Source: Chania multitudinisentens RB-25 (GTDB lineage: Bacteria > Pseudomonadota > Gammaproteobacteria > Enterobacterales > Enterobacteriaceae). Taken from it: 64,000 nt of DNA. Below, one piece after another: positions 9,604 to 18,026 of this stretch. Location: the NCBI RefSeq assembly GCF_000520015.2, contig NZ_CP007044.2, positions 2,108,001-2,172,000 on the forward strand, read 5' to 3'. The translations under genes were made by a program, and so were the position numbers. The notes under the pieces are model-generated. The model was given only the letters and a program-made list of their open reading frames with translations. It was not told where the DNA came from and ran no database searches. The stretch's first letter is position 1. Each line of letters opens with the position of its first letter.

Positions 9604-10168
9604 TATCTCCTTGCTGAATGACCCTGCTTACACTTCAAGTGCGCGGGGTATATGACATTGACCCAATCACAATCGTTAACGGGTGGTGAGGTTTTATTTT
9701 TGTATCTGACTGAATAGCGGAGCAACAATCAGGCCAGATTGAAATAACGCGGTGAGCAATAATTAATTTCGTGAGATCGGTCGCAAGACAGTTTATTTTT
9801 TCAGCCTGGCAACATTAATCAATGAGAATAAGAATCAGCCCGTCAGGAGGGGGTATCTCTATTACTGAGGCTGATTCAGGTAATTATCATAACAAGATAA
9901 CCCTTTCTCATTATGATATTTATCGCAACTTAACTCGCCTTTATTTCCGCAGTTCCGCGTTGAAAACGCTGCGCGGTGTGATTCGGCAAACAGAAATAAA
10001 CCTGAAAATGACGAGGCACAAAGTTTGCATAACTTAAGCGACGTAAATTGATCGTTCGCCGAACCACTGTCAGCATCGCTAGCAAAGGAACGACGCCAAG
10101 GGTGCCGGGTATCTCTCAATGTGAGACGCAGCGAACGTATGAAAATACAGACAAAGGTACATCAGCCT
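9604..10168. other. Divergent regulatory region between ygfK and the yqeB-like gene
   Basis: This 565-bp gap separates ygfK (leftward) from the yqeB-like gene (rightward). It contains a -24/-12 motif for ygfK at 9721-9736. No clear promoter was found for the rightward gene. Open frames in it have no protein character. Confidence 0.5.
9721..9736 (-). promoter_or_regulatory. Sigma54 (-24/-12) promoter candidate for ygfK-ssnA
   Basis: On the minus strand the sequence reads TGGCCTG-ATTG-TTGCT against the consensus TGGCACG-N4-TTGCW, two mismatches with exact spacing and intact GG and GC. Transcription would begin about 100 bases before the ygfK start. The dedicated activator YgeV is encoded in the same island. 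Confidence 0.6.
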
Positions 10169-10960
10169 ATGAACATCTTTTCTGAAGCCGCTCGCCGGGT
10201 CAAACTTAACCAGCCCTTCGCGTTTACGCAGATCATCGAAAGCCGGGGTTCAACGCCGCGCCATAGCGGGCAGATGCTGGTCACCGCAGAGGGAGAGACG
10301 GTTGGCACTATCGGCGGTGGCATGATGGAGCGGCTGGTGATCGAACAGGCTGTCGCCGCCATCACCGAGCAAAAATCCAGGGTCTTTCATGGCCGTATGG
10401 CGCGCAACGGCAGCGACGCCGTCGGCTCCGACTGCGGAGGGGCCATGACGGTGTATATCGATGTACACGGTATGCGGCCCAAGCTGATTTTGCTGGGCGC
10501 AGGCCATGTGAACCGCGCCATTGCTCAGCTTGCCGCACCGTTGGAGTTCGATATCCACATCGCGGATACCTACGCCAGCAGCCTGAACCCTGATATTTTC
10601 CCTCCTGGGTGCCAGCTGTTGCTGGCCGAAAGCTTCACCGCTGCCGTTGCTCAGTTGACTATCGACGCTGACAGCTTTGTGATTATTGCCACCAATCATC
10701 AGGATAAAGAGACGCTGGAAACGCTGATTGAGCGGCCGGTGCGCTTTCTTGGCCTGCTGGCAAGCCGCCGCAAAGCGCAAACCTTTAGAGAACAATTGCG
10801 GCAGGCGGGCTGTAATGAAGCCGCTATCCAGCGCCTGCGTGCGCCGATAGGTTTTGATATTGGCGCGGAGACACCGGCTGAAATCGCCGTCAGCGTGATG
10901 GCGGAAATTCTACAGGTGAAAAATCAGGCGGCCGGCGGTTTGATGCAGGATCAGTTGTAA
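10169..10960 (+). CDS. yqeB: XdhC/CoxI-family protein, short YqeB
   Basis: This matches the N-terminal half of E. coli YqeB almost residue for residue: SRGSTPRHSGQMLV, GTIGGGMMER, FHGRMARNGSDAVGSDCGGAM, then a Rossmann motif LLGAGHVNRAI and LGLLASRRK. XdhC proteins bind and sulfurate or insert the molybdenum cofactor of hydroxylases, so the client is presumably the Mo/FAD protein encoded at 21-24 kb. E. coli YqeB is about 540 residues and carries a second domain tied to selenium-dependent hydroxylases; here the protein stops after GGLMQDQL, so that domain is absent. The frame opens at GTG 10121 and ATG 10139, but ATG 10169 (MNIFSEAARR) aligns with the E. coli start and has AAAGG upstream. Confidence 0.8.
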   Translation: MNIFSEAARRVKLNQPFAFTQIIESRGSTPRHSGQMLVTAEGETVGTIGGGMMERLVIEQAVAAITEQKSRVFHGRMARNGSDAVGSDCGGAMTVYIDVHGMRPKLILLGAGHVNRAIAQLAAPLEFDIHIADTYASSLNPDIFPPGCQLLLAESFTAAVAQLTIDADSFVIIATNHQDKETLETLIERPVRFLGLLASRRKAQTFREQLRQAGCNEAAIQRLRAPIGFDIGAETPAEIAVSVMAEILQVKNQAAGGLMQDQL

Positions 10961-10984
10961 ATACGGCGGCGGAAATCCCTCTTT

Positions 10985-11010
10985 ATCACCGCAGCAACCG
11001 CTGCGGTGAT
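10985..11010. terminator. Bidirectional terminator between yqeB-like gene and yqeA
   Basis: A perfect 11-bp stem, ATCACCGCAGC and GCTGCGGTGAT, with an AACC loop lies between two convergent genes. Rightward it is followed by ATCCGTTTT; leftward by AAAGAGGG, so it works best for the rightward gene. Confidence 0.7.
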
Positions 11011-11026
11011 ATCCGTTTTACGGCCC

Positions 11027-11959
11027 TTACTGGCAGATTATCGTCCCGGTTTTTCCCGCAATCCCTTCACGCGCTTTACTCAATACGGTGATCAGCGCTT
11101 GGCGTCCCGCTTTTGACTCAGCGAAAGCCAGGGCTGCCTCAACCTTGGGCAGCATCGATCCTTTAGCGAAATGTTCTTCTTCGATAAAGCGATGCGCGTC
11201 GGCCGGGCTCAGCCTATCCAGCCACTGTACGTCAGGCTTGCCATAGTTCAGTGCCACTTTCTCTACCGCCGTGAGAATAATCAACATATCGGCATCGATC
11301 ATCTCTGCCAGCTTGGCGCTTGCCCAGTCTTTATCGATTACCGCACTGGCTCCGCGCAGGTGATTGCCCTCAACCAGCACCGGAATACCGCCGCCGCCGA
11401 CGGTGATCACCACCTGATCCGCCTCCAGCATGGCGCGCACCGTTTCTTTTTCAATAATATCCTGTGGCTTTGGTGAGGCCACCACGCGGCGGTAACCACG
11501 GCCGGAATCTTCACGCAGGGTATGGCCGTTGCGCATCAGCCTCTCGGCCTCTTCTTTGGTGAAGAAAGAACCGATAGGCTTGGTGGGGTTGAGAAAAGCG
11601 GGATCGGCCGGATTCACCGCAACCTGCGTAATCAGCGTTGCAACCGGTTTATTGATACCGCGCTCCAGCAGTTCCTCACGCAGCGCATTTTGCAGATCAT
11701 AACCGATATAGCCCTGGCTGAGCGCCACGCATACCGACATCGGCAGCATCGGCGTATGCGAATCGGCCTTCGCTGCGGCCTCGAAGGCCTGATTAATCAT
11801 GCCTACCTGCGGGCCATTGCCGTGAGTCACCACCACCTGATGCCCGGCCGCTATCAGATCCGCAATTGCCTTTACCGTGGTTTTTACTGCCTGCATCTGC
11901 TCTGCCAGGCCATCGCCCAGCGCATTACCGCCCAGTGCCAGCACAATTCTCTTTTTCAT
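11027..11959 (-). CDS. yqeA: Carbamate kinase-like protein YqeA
   Basis: 310 residues, the same length as E. coli YqeA, in the carbamate kinase/amino acid kinase family. Motifs include ALGGNAL at the N-terminus, VVTHGNGPQVG near residue 50, VITVGGGGIPV near 200 and VIDKDWASAKLA near 230. Carbamate kinase would turn carbamoyl phosphate and ADP into carbamate and ATP. In this operon YgeW is a carbamoyltransferase relative, so YqeA is likely the ATP-yielding last step of ureido-group breakdown, as ArcC is for citrulline. The start overlaps the hyuA stop by four bases (ATGA), which implies translational coupling. It is the last gene of the ygeW operon and is closed by a strong terminator. Confidence 0.92.
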   Translation of the reverse strand: MKKRIVLALGGNALGDGLAEQMQAVKTTVKAIADLIAAGHQVVVTHGNGPQVGMINQAFEAAAKADSHTPMLPMSVCVALSQGYIGYDLQNALREELLERGINKPVATLITQVAVNPADPAFLNPTKPIGSFFTKEEAERLMRNGHTLREDSGRGYRRVVASPKPQDIIEKETVRAMLEADQVVITVGGGGIPVLVEGNHLRGASAVIDKDWASAKLAEMIDADMLIILTAVEKVALNYGKPDVQWLDRLSPADAHRFIEEEHFAKGSMLPKVEAALAFAESKAGRQALITVLSKAREGIAGKTGTIICQ

Positions 11960-13353
11960 TCGCCCTTATCCTTAATCTCAACAAATGGCCGACGGTGGAT
12001 AAAACGTCCGTATCCTGCGCGACCCGTAAAATGCCCCTGTTTAGCCACGATCTCTCCCCGACAGAGCGTCAGCACCGGCCAGCCCTGACAGGAAAACCCC
12101 TCATAGGGAGAATAATCGGCATTATCGTGCAAATGCTGGTGCTGAATGGTTTGCTGCAATTGCGGCTCAAACAGCACCAAATCCGCATCCGCTCCCGGTT
12201 CAAGGCAGCCTTTTTGCGGCCACAGCCCGAATAACTGCGCGGGCCGGGTGCTGGTCAGCTCCACGAAGCGCGACGGTGAAATACGCCCGCTGGCTACGCC
12301 GTGGGAAAACAGCAGCGTCATGCGGTTTTCTACCCCCGGCAGCCCGTTGGGGCAGCGGCTGAAATCCTGCTGCGCCATCTGCTGACGCAGCCGATAGGGA
12401 AAGGTGCAGTGGTCGGTCGCGACGGTGTCAATGGAGCCGTCGGCAATCCCCACCCACAGCTTGTCCAGCTCGGCATGAGGACGGAGCGGGGGACTGAGGA
12501 TATATTTCAGGCCGTCTGCGCGCAGATAGTGATTGATATCCAGCAGCAGATACTGCGGGCAGGTTTCCACCCAGACTTTCTGCCCCGAGCGCTTTGCCAG
12601 CCGGATATAGTCCAGCCCCAGGCCGTGGGAAAGGTGCACGATGTACAATGGCGCATTGTCCGCCAGACGCGCCAGATTGATCGTGCGGGCGATTGCCTCT
12701 GCCTCACACTCCAAAGGGCGGCTCAGCGCATGATAAATCGGTGCCGTTTTCCCCTGACGATGCAGTTCGGCACGGCGCCAGGCGATCGCGGCATCGTTTT
12801 CCGGGTGAACCGTCGTCAGCGCCCCGACTTCGCGCAGGCGGGAAAGCGCGCGCAGGATGTCGCCATCGTCGAGCTTATACTGATAGGTCAGGTACAGTTT
12901 AAAACTGCTGATCCCTTCCTCGCTGACCATTGCCGCCATTTCCGTCAGGATCTCATCATCAATATGCTGGATTACGCCGTGAAAACCGTAGTCAACGGCG
13001 GCTTGCCCTTCGGCATAGCGATGATAGGTAGCCAGTTGATGGTGCAGGCTACACCCCTGAGGGCCAAAACCCATATGATCCACAATGGTGGTGGTGCCGC
13101 CGCAGGCCGCAGCCCGAGTGCCGCTGAAGAAATCATCACAGCTTCTGGCGATGCCAACGTCAATATTAAAATGCGTGTGTACATCAATACCGCCGGGCAT
13201 CACGTACAGGCCGGTAGCGTCAATGACTTCCACCGTATCATCGACAACGATACCCGCCGCGCGTTGGGCAATGTGTTCCCCCTGGATTAACAGATCCTGC
13301 TGGTACTCGCCCGTAGCATCGACCAGAGTACCGCCTTTGATCAGCCGCTTCAT
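11956..13353 (-). CDS. hyuA: Dihydropyrimidinase/hydantoinase HyuA
   Basis: A cyclic amidohydrolase of the dihydropyrimidinase group, about 465 residues. Metal ligands are visible: HTHF in GGIDVHTHFNID, the carbamylated Lys in SSFKLYLTYQYK, and later His residues in TTVHPENDAA and IVHLSHGLG, then Asp in VATDHC. It matches E. coli HyuA (D-phenylhydantoinase) closely. In this pathway it likely opens a hydantoin or imidazolone ring derived from purines. The frame extends upstream to 13374, but ATG 13353 aligns with E. coli and has a very strong GGAGGAAGG site seven bases before it. It overlaps yqeA by four bases. A hairpin lies just upstream of the ribosome site. Confidence 0.92.
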   Translation of the reverse strand: MKRLIKGGTLVDATGEYQQDLLIQGEHIAQRAAGIVVDDTVEVIDATGLYVMPGGIDVHTHFNIDVGIARSCDDFFSGTRAAACGGTTTIVDHMGFGPQGCSLHHQLATYHRYAEGQAAVDYGFHGVIQHIDDEILTEMAAMVSEEGISSFKLYLTYQYKLDDGDILRALSRLREVGALTTVHPENDAAIAWRRAELHRQGKTAPIYHALSRPLECEAEAIARTINLARLADNAPLYIVHLSHGLGLDYIRLAKRSGQKVWVETCPQYLLLDINHYLRADGLKYILSPPLRPHAELDKLWVGIADGSIDTVATDHCTFPYRLRQQMAQQDFSRCPNGLPGVENRMTLLFSHGVASGRISPSRFVELTSTRPAQLFGLWPQKGCLEPGADADLVLFEPQLQQTIQHQHLHDNADYSPYEGFSCQGWPVLTLCRGEIVAKQGHFTGRAGYGRFIHRRPFVEIKDKGE

Positions 13354-13375
13354 AACCCTTCCTCCGATCGGCAAT

Positions 13376-13400
13376 GCCGGAGCTGCGCTATCGCTCCGGC
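13376..13400 (-). other. Intercistronic hairpin ahead of hyuA
   Basis: GCCGGAGC (13376-13383) pairs with GCTCCGGC (13393-13400). There is no T tract, so it is more likely an mRNA stability or processing element between ygeY and hyuA than a terminator. Confidence 0.45.
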
Positions 13401-13478
13401 CTGTCAGGGATCAATACCCGTCATTCTGCAATAATTGGGGGAGGGCTCCCCCTTGGGTACGGGCCTGTAACCTGAAGT

Positions 13479-14696
13479 TTACTTGCCCAACTCCTGCATA
13501 TACAGCAGCGGAATGGCGGCATACATTGCGGCGCAGGTCACCAAATGCTGTTTCCATGTTTTTTCATTTGGCGCATGCGCTTCCGGCTCTTTTCCCGGGC
13601 CGAAGCCGATCACCGGAATACCGTGGCGGCCCATGATGGAAACGCCGTTGGTGGAGAAGGTCCACTTATCCACGGTGGGCTTCTTCCTGAACAATCCCTC
13701 ATAGGCTTTGCTCAGGGTTTTCACCGTAATATGGTCTTCTTCCACCTTCCAGGTCGGGAAATAACACTCGGTTGGATACACCAGCCCGGTATAGGCAGGG
13801 CGGTCATAGTGATACATGGAAACCTCTGCCTTGGCCGCCTGAACGGCGGGCAGAGCGCGGATTTCTTCCAGTGCGCCTTCCCAGGTTTCGCCCCAGGTCA
13901 GGCGGCGGTCAATGGAAACCGCGCAGCTGTCGGCAACCGCACAGCGGCTCGGAGAGGTAAAGAAAATCTCGGAAACGGTCAGGGTGCCCTTACCCAGAAA
14001 ATCATCATCGCCAAGGTTCTTTGACAGCCCCTGCAACTCATTCAGAATCGGGCCCATTTTGAAGATGGCATTATCGCCACGCTCCGGCGCGGAGCCGTGA
14101 CAGCTCACGCCCTGTACGTCGATGCGAATCTCCATACGCCCACGCTGACCACGATAAATCTGGCAATCAGTGGGTTCGGTGCTGACCACAAACTCTGGGC
14201 GAATGTTGGATTGCTCAATAATGTACTGCCAGCACAGACCGTCGCAGTCTTCTTCCTGTACGGTGCCGGTCACCAGCAGGGTATACTGATCTTCCAGGCC
14301 TAACTCTTTGATAATCTTACCGGCATAGACCATGGAAGCCATCCCGCCTTCCTGGTCAGACGAGCCGCGCCCGCCGATGATTTCATCATCTTCCATTCCC
14401 TGATAGGGATCGAAGGTCCAGTTTTTCAGGTTACCCACGCCAACGGTGTCAATATGGGCATCCATGGCAATCAGGTGCGGCCCATGGCCGATATAGCCAA
14501 GAATATTACCCATCGGGTCGATTTCTACCTTATCGAACCCCACTTTTTCCATCTCTTCCTTGATGCGCAGCACCACGCGTTCTTCATCACAGCTTTCACT
14601 GGGGATGGCGATCATGTCGCGCAGGAACTGGGTCATATCGGCTTTATATTGATACGCTTTTTCCAATACCATCTCAAAAGGCACTTGCTTTCCCAT
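13479..14696 (-). CDS. ygeY: M20-family amidohydrolase YgeY
   Basis: About 405 residues, matching E. coli YgeY nearly end to end. It is a metallopeptidase M20/ArgE-DapE-type hydrolase. Visible metal and catalytic residues include MDAHIDTV (His and Asp), GRGSSDQEGG, the catalytic Glu pair in GTVQEEDCDG, and the C-terminal His in PEAHAPNE. Enzymes of this type cleave N-acyl or N-carbamoyl amides; in the urate pathway YgeY is thought to feed 2,3-diaminopropionate or a related amine to YgeX, which I take as inference. The frame extends to 14717, but ATG 14696 (MGKQVPFE) aligns with E. coli and has GGAG upstream. Confidence 0.92.
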   Translation of the reverse strand: MGKQVPFEMVLEKAYQYKADMTQFLRDMIAIPSESCDEERVVLRIKEEMEKVGFDKVEIDPMGNILGYIGHGPHLIAMDAHIDTVGVGNLKNWTFDPYQGMEDDEIIGGRGSSDQEGGMASMVYAGKIIKELGLEDQYTLLVTGTVQEEDCDGLCWQYIIEQSNIRPEFVVSTEPTDCQIYRGQRGRMEIRIDVQGVSCHGSAPERGDNAIFKMGPILNELQGLSKNLGDDDFLGKGTLTVSEIFFTSPSRCAVADSCAVSIDRRLTWGETWEGALEEIRALPAVQAAKAEVSMYHYDRPAYTGLVYPTECYFPTWKVEEDHITVKTLSKAYEGLFRKKPTVDKWTFSTNGVSIMGRHGIPVIGFGPGKEPEAHAPNEKTWKQHLVTCAAMYAAIPLLYMQELGK

Positions 14697-14819
14697 TATC
14701 TGGTTTCTCCAAAACAATCATTGACAGGCGATACCCTGCTTACCCGGTGGGGCATTGATTCATTTCGTCTATCTGTGCTGCCCGCCACTCCCGGTACTTC
14801 GGGTAGATATCTTTCACAG

Positions 14820-16022
14820 CTATTGGGCGGAAACGCCGTGTTTCCCTTCCCAGACCACTTCTCGATAGTGTTTTACGTCAGTGTCCCCTTCGGTACTGAT
14901 TGCCAGCACAATGGAGTCGGCATTCAACCCCAGCTTGCTCATCAGTTGCTCACGCAGTGGGTGGCAGTGCACCGCAGCCAGCAGCCCCACGCCCACCGCA
15001 CCGGATTCACCGGAGATAATGCGCGGATCCTCACCGAGAGGGTTACCAAGAACGCGCATGCCCAGAGCGGCCACGCTGTCCTGACAGGAGATAAATTGAG
15101 TGGTGCAGTTTCTCAACAGCGGCCATCCCAACGGGTTAGGCTCTCCACAGGCGAGGCCCGCCATGATGGTGGCCATATCGCCTCCCACGCTGACCAGTTC
15201 CCCTTTCACGCCGGAACGGTAAACACAGTCAGCCAGCTCGGGCTCAACCACCACCGAGTGGAGATTTCTTGCCCCATAAATATCAACCAGATAGCCGAGC
15301 ACTCCCGCCGCCATCGCCCCTACGCCAGCCTGCAACAGCACGTGCGTCGGTTGCCCCACCTTCAAAGCATTAATCTGTTCCACGGCCTCATCTGCCAGGG
15401 TGGCGTAGCCCTGCATAATCCAGGTGGGGATCTTGGTATAGCCTTCCCAGGCGGTATCCTGCACCACCTGCCAACCCCGTTCCTGTGCCTGCTTCATGGT
15501 CATGCGCACGGTGTCGTCATAGTTCATGTCCGTCACGATGCACTCGGCACCCAGCCGCAGGATATGGTCAACCCGCTCCTGGGCAGAGCCTTTCGGCATA
15601 TAGACGACGGCGTTCTGCCCCAGTTGCTGCGCCGCCCAGGCCACACCGCGGCCGTGGTTGCCGTCAGTGGTTGTGGCAAACGTCATTTTTTCCGTCATCC
15701 GCGCCTTCACCGCGTCGAAGGAGAAATCGTTAATATTGATTTGATACTTTTCGCACAGCAGGCGCGCAATGGCATAGGCACCGCCCAGCATTTTGAAAGC
15801 GTTAAGCCCGAACCGCTTGGATTCATCCTTGACCAGCACTTTTTTGACGCCGATCAGGTGGGCAAATGCATCCAGTGAACACAGCGGCGTCGGCTGATAG
15901 CCTTGCAGTTTTTTATGAAAGGCGCGTGCTTTTTGCGCCTCCTCGCGCGAAAAGAGCGGGGAGGTTTCAGCGGTAAAATTCTGATTATCCGCAATATCCA
16001 TTTTTAACGAAAAGACAGACAT
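14820..16022 (-). CDS. ygeX: 2,3-diaminopropionate ammonia-lyase YgeX (DpaL)
   Basis: 400 residues, a fold-type II PLP enzyme. The Schiff-base lysine lies in RFGLNAFKMLGGAYA near residue 77, the phosphate-binding loop in TTDGNHGRGVAWAA near 120. E. coli YgeX and its Salmonella counterpart convert 2,3-diaminopropionate to pyruvate and ammonia, and this protein matches them throughout. Pyruvate would be the usable carbon product of urate breakdown. It lies between ygeW and ygeY in the operon, 123 bases before ygeY. Confidence 0.93.
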   Translation of the reverse strand: MSVFSLKMDIADNQNFTAETSPLFSREEAQKARAFHKKLQGYQPTPLCSLDAFAHLIGVKKVLVKDESKRFGLNAFKMLGGAYAIARLLCEKYQININDFSFDAVKARMTEKMTFATTTDGNHGRGVAWAAQQLGQNAVVYMPKGSAQERVDHILRLGAECIVTDMNYDDTVRMTMKQAQERGWQVVQDTAWEGYTKIPTWIMQGYATLADEAVEQINALKVGQPTHVLLQAGVGAMAAGVLGYLVDIYGARNLHSVVVEPELADCVYRSGVKGELVSVGGDMATIMAGLACGEPNPLGWPLLRNCTTQFISCQDSVAALGMRVLGNPLGEDPRIISGESGAVGVGLLAAVHCHPLREQLMSKLGLNADSIVLAISTEGDTDVKHYREVVWEGKHGVSAQ

Positions 16023-16116
16023 ATTCAGACCTTAATAACGAGTACGATAGTCACCCGGATAATGCCAATGCTCACCTGGTGTCGCGCAATAGAGAGAAAA
16101 ATGTGAACTTACCGGC

Positions 16117-16146
16117 GGTGCCGCGGCTCCAGCTGCGAGCGGCACC
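16117..16146 (-). other. Intercistronic hairpin between ygeW and ygeX
   Basis: GGTGCCGC (16117-16124) pairs with GCGGCACC (16139-16146) just past the ygeW stop. No T run follows leftward, so read-through into ygeX is expected; it may protect the upstream message. Confidence 0.45.
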
Positions 16147-16158
16147 GTCATACCTGAT

Positions 16159-17346
16159 TTATTTAACGCGTTGTTGAGCTTCCTTCAGCAATTGCTGTAG
16201 GATCAGGCTGGGTTTGGAGAACTTACGCGCCACAATCATGGCGGCGATGATGTAAGGCTTCCAACTGGCTTCCTTATAGGTGGCAATGCGGTATTTTTCG
16301 AAAACTCCCTCGCTAACTTCCCCTTCTTTACAGGAAACGCCGGAGATATCCGCAGGCAGGCAGTGCATATACAGCGCTTCCCCCTTCTTCGTCAGCTTCA
16401 TCATCTCTTCCGTGCAGTGCCAGTCTTTATGCTTGGCATTCTGCGCCAGACACTGCTGTTCAAGAGTTTTCAGCCCGTCGTGGTTGTTGGCACGCAGCAG
16501 TTCGGTGCGTTGTTCCATCACTTTGTAAGGGGCCCAGGATTTGGGATAGACGATATCCGCATCTTTAAAGGCTTCCGCCATTGAGGTGACCTGGCGGAAG
16601 CTGCCGCCGGAGGCCGCTGCGTTATTCGCGGCAACTTCAACCACGTCGGGGATCAGATCGTAGCCTTCAGGATGGGCCAGCGTAACGTCCATACCAAAGC
16701 GGGTCATCAGGCCGATAATGCCCTGGGGTACGGAGAGCGGTTTACCGTAGCTGGGTGAATAGGCCCAGGTCATGGCAATTTTTTTGCCGCGCAGATTTTC
16801 CAGGCTGCCGAAATGCTCTTGCAGCCAGGCCAGGTCGGCCATTGACTGAGTCGGGTGGTCTATATCACATTGCAGATTAACCAGCGCCGGGCGCTGAGGC
16901 AGCACCCCCTGCTGAAAACCTTCATCTAGCGCCGCGCCGACCTCTCGCATATAGGCGTTGCCGGCACCGAGATACATATCATCGCGGATACCGATGGCAT
17001 CGGCACAGAAGGAGATCATGTTGGCGGTTTCACGCACGGTTTCACCGTGAGCAATCTGTGATTTCCCCTCGTCCAGATCCTGCTGGGCCAGCCCCAGCAT
17101 ATTCAGTGCAGAAGCATAGGAAAAACGTGTGCGGGTGGAATTATCGCGAAAAACGGAAATACCTAAACCACTGTTGAAAATATTGGTGGCAATATTTTCG
17201 GTACGCATGGTTTTTAGCGCTTCGGCTATATTTAATACTGCCTGAAGTTCATCACGGCTCTGTTCCCAGGTTAATAAAAAATCCTTTTCATGCAGATTAG
17301 ATTTTAATCCATTGAGCGTCTTAATCAATTCGTTCACTGTTTTCAT
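16159..17346 (-). CDS. ygeW: Aspartate/ornithine carbamoyltransferase-family protein YgeW
   Basis: 395 residues. It has the carbamoyl phosphate site FRDNSTRTRFSYASA near residue 75 (the STRTR loop) and the family motif HCLPAD near 330. It aligns with E. coli YgeW along its length. E. coli YgeW does not act as ordinary ornithine or aspartate carbamoyltransferase, and its acceptor remains uncertain; in this operon it probably releases carbamoyl phosphate from a ureido intermediate, which YqeA would then use. It is the first gene of the ygeW-ygeX-ygeY-hyuA-yqeA operon and has a sigma54-type promoter about 90 bases upstream. Confidence 0.92.
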   Translation of the reverse strand: MKTVNELIKTLNGLKSNLHEKDFLLTWEQSRDELQAVLNIAEALKTMRTENIATNIFNSGLGISVFRDNSTRTRFSYASALNMLGLAQQDLDEGKSQIAHGETVRETANMISFCADAIGIRDDMYLGAGNAYMREVGAALDEGFQQGVLPQRPALVNLQCDIDHPTQSMADLAWLQEHFGSLENLRGKKIAMTWAYSPSYGKPLSVPQGIIGLMTRFGMDVTLAHPEGYDLIPDVVEVAANNAAASGGSFRQVTSMAEAFKDADIVYPKSWAPYKVMEQRTELLRANNHDGLKTLEQQCLAQNAKHKDWHCTEEMMKLTKKGEALYMHCLPADISGVSCKEGEVSEGVFEKYRIATYKEASWKPYIIAAMIVARKFSKPSLILQQLLKEAQQRVK

Positions 17347-17437
17347 CTGTCTGGCCCCAATAATAATAAATAGCCTGCTATCCGAGCGAATAACGAGATT
17401 ATTCTGTCGAATGGAAATAATATGGTGCTAACAAGCT

Positions 17438-17453
17438 ATCAATAATCGTGCCA
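17438..17453 (-). promoter_or_regulatory. Sigma54 (-24/-12) promoter candidate for ygeW operon
   Basis: The minus strand reads TGGCACG-ATTA-TTGAT. The -24 half is a perfect match to consensus and the -12 half has one mismatch (TTGA for TTGC); spacing is exact. The start site would lie near 17428, about 80 bases before the ygeW ATG. Confidence 0.65.
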
Positions 17454-17630
17454 ATCATGAAATAATGAGACGTTAATCGGCAAAAATGAAATTATTATGT
17501 GATTTGCATGGCAAATATATTGCTTTTGAGGCGAAAAAGTATATATTTCCTGTACGTTGTCACAGCCCAGGCAGGGAATAAAATTTAATAAACAGCGGCG
17601 GATGATAAAAAACCAGCCAATACGACCAAA

Positions 17631-17662
17631 ATGATAAACTAACGGAAAGAGGCGTTTATCAT
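17631..17662. promoter_or_regulatory. Inverted repeat, candidate YgeV binding site
   Basis: ATGATAAAC (17631-17639) and GTTTATCAT (17654-17662) form a perfect 9-bp inverted repeat with a 14-bp spacer. Extra ATGATAA-like copies lie at about 17602 and 17664. It sits some 200-230 bases upstream of the predicted ygeW start site, a usual distance for an enhancer-binding protein, and about 370 bases before ygeV. Confidence 0.45.
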
Positions 17663-18026
17663 AATGATAATGACACTGGAAGCCACGGAAAATCCAGCCG
17701 AAAATAATGAATATAAATCAATGTATTAGTTATTAATAATGGTTAATGATGCAGTGACCACAGGTAAACTCGGCTGTTTTATTGTGCTGGCTTATTTTTC
17801 CCTTTAATAGAGTGCCATTTGATGCCTGTCATAACATAGCGACGTTATACGGGGTATTTTGTTGTGCTGTTTGACCGTCGCTATAGCGAGGCTGTGGAAT
17901 AGACAATGGAATGGATCCCTACAGTCCTGAGGCGCTAGGCCTGCTGGGTGAGCAAGGGCAACCAACAGTGTTGCCCCCTGGAAGATGGACGAGGATATAA
18001 CGTCCTGCTATCAAAGGATTCCCTAT

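Noticed and set aside
12301..13290. Long plus-strand frame opposite hyuA
   Set aside because: It is the antisense shadow of hyuA, as are other long frames opposite ygfK, mocA and the hydroxylase gene; GC-rich codon bias explains them.
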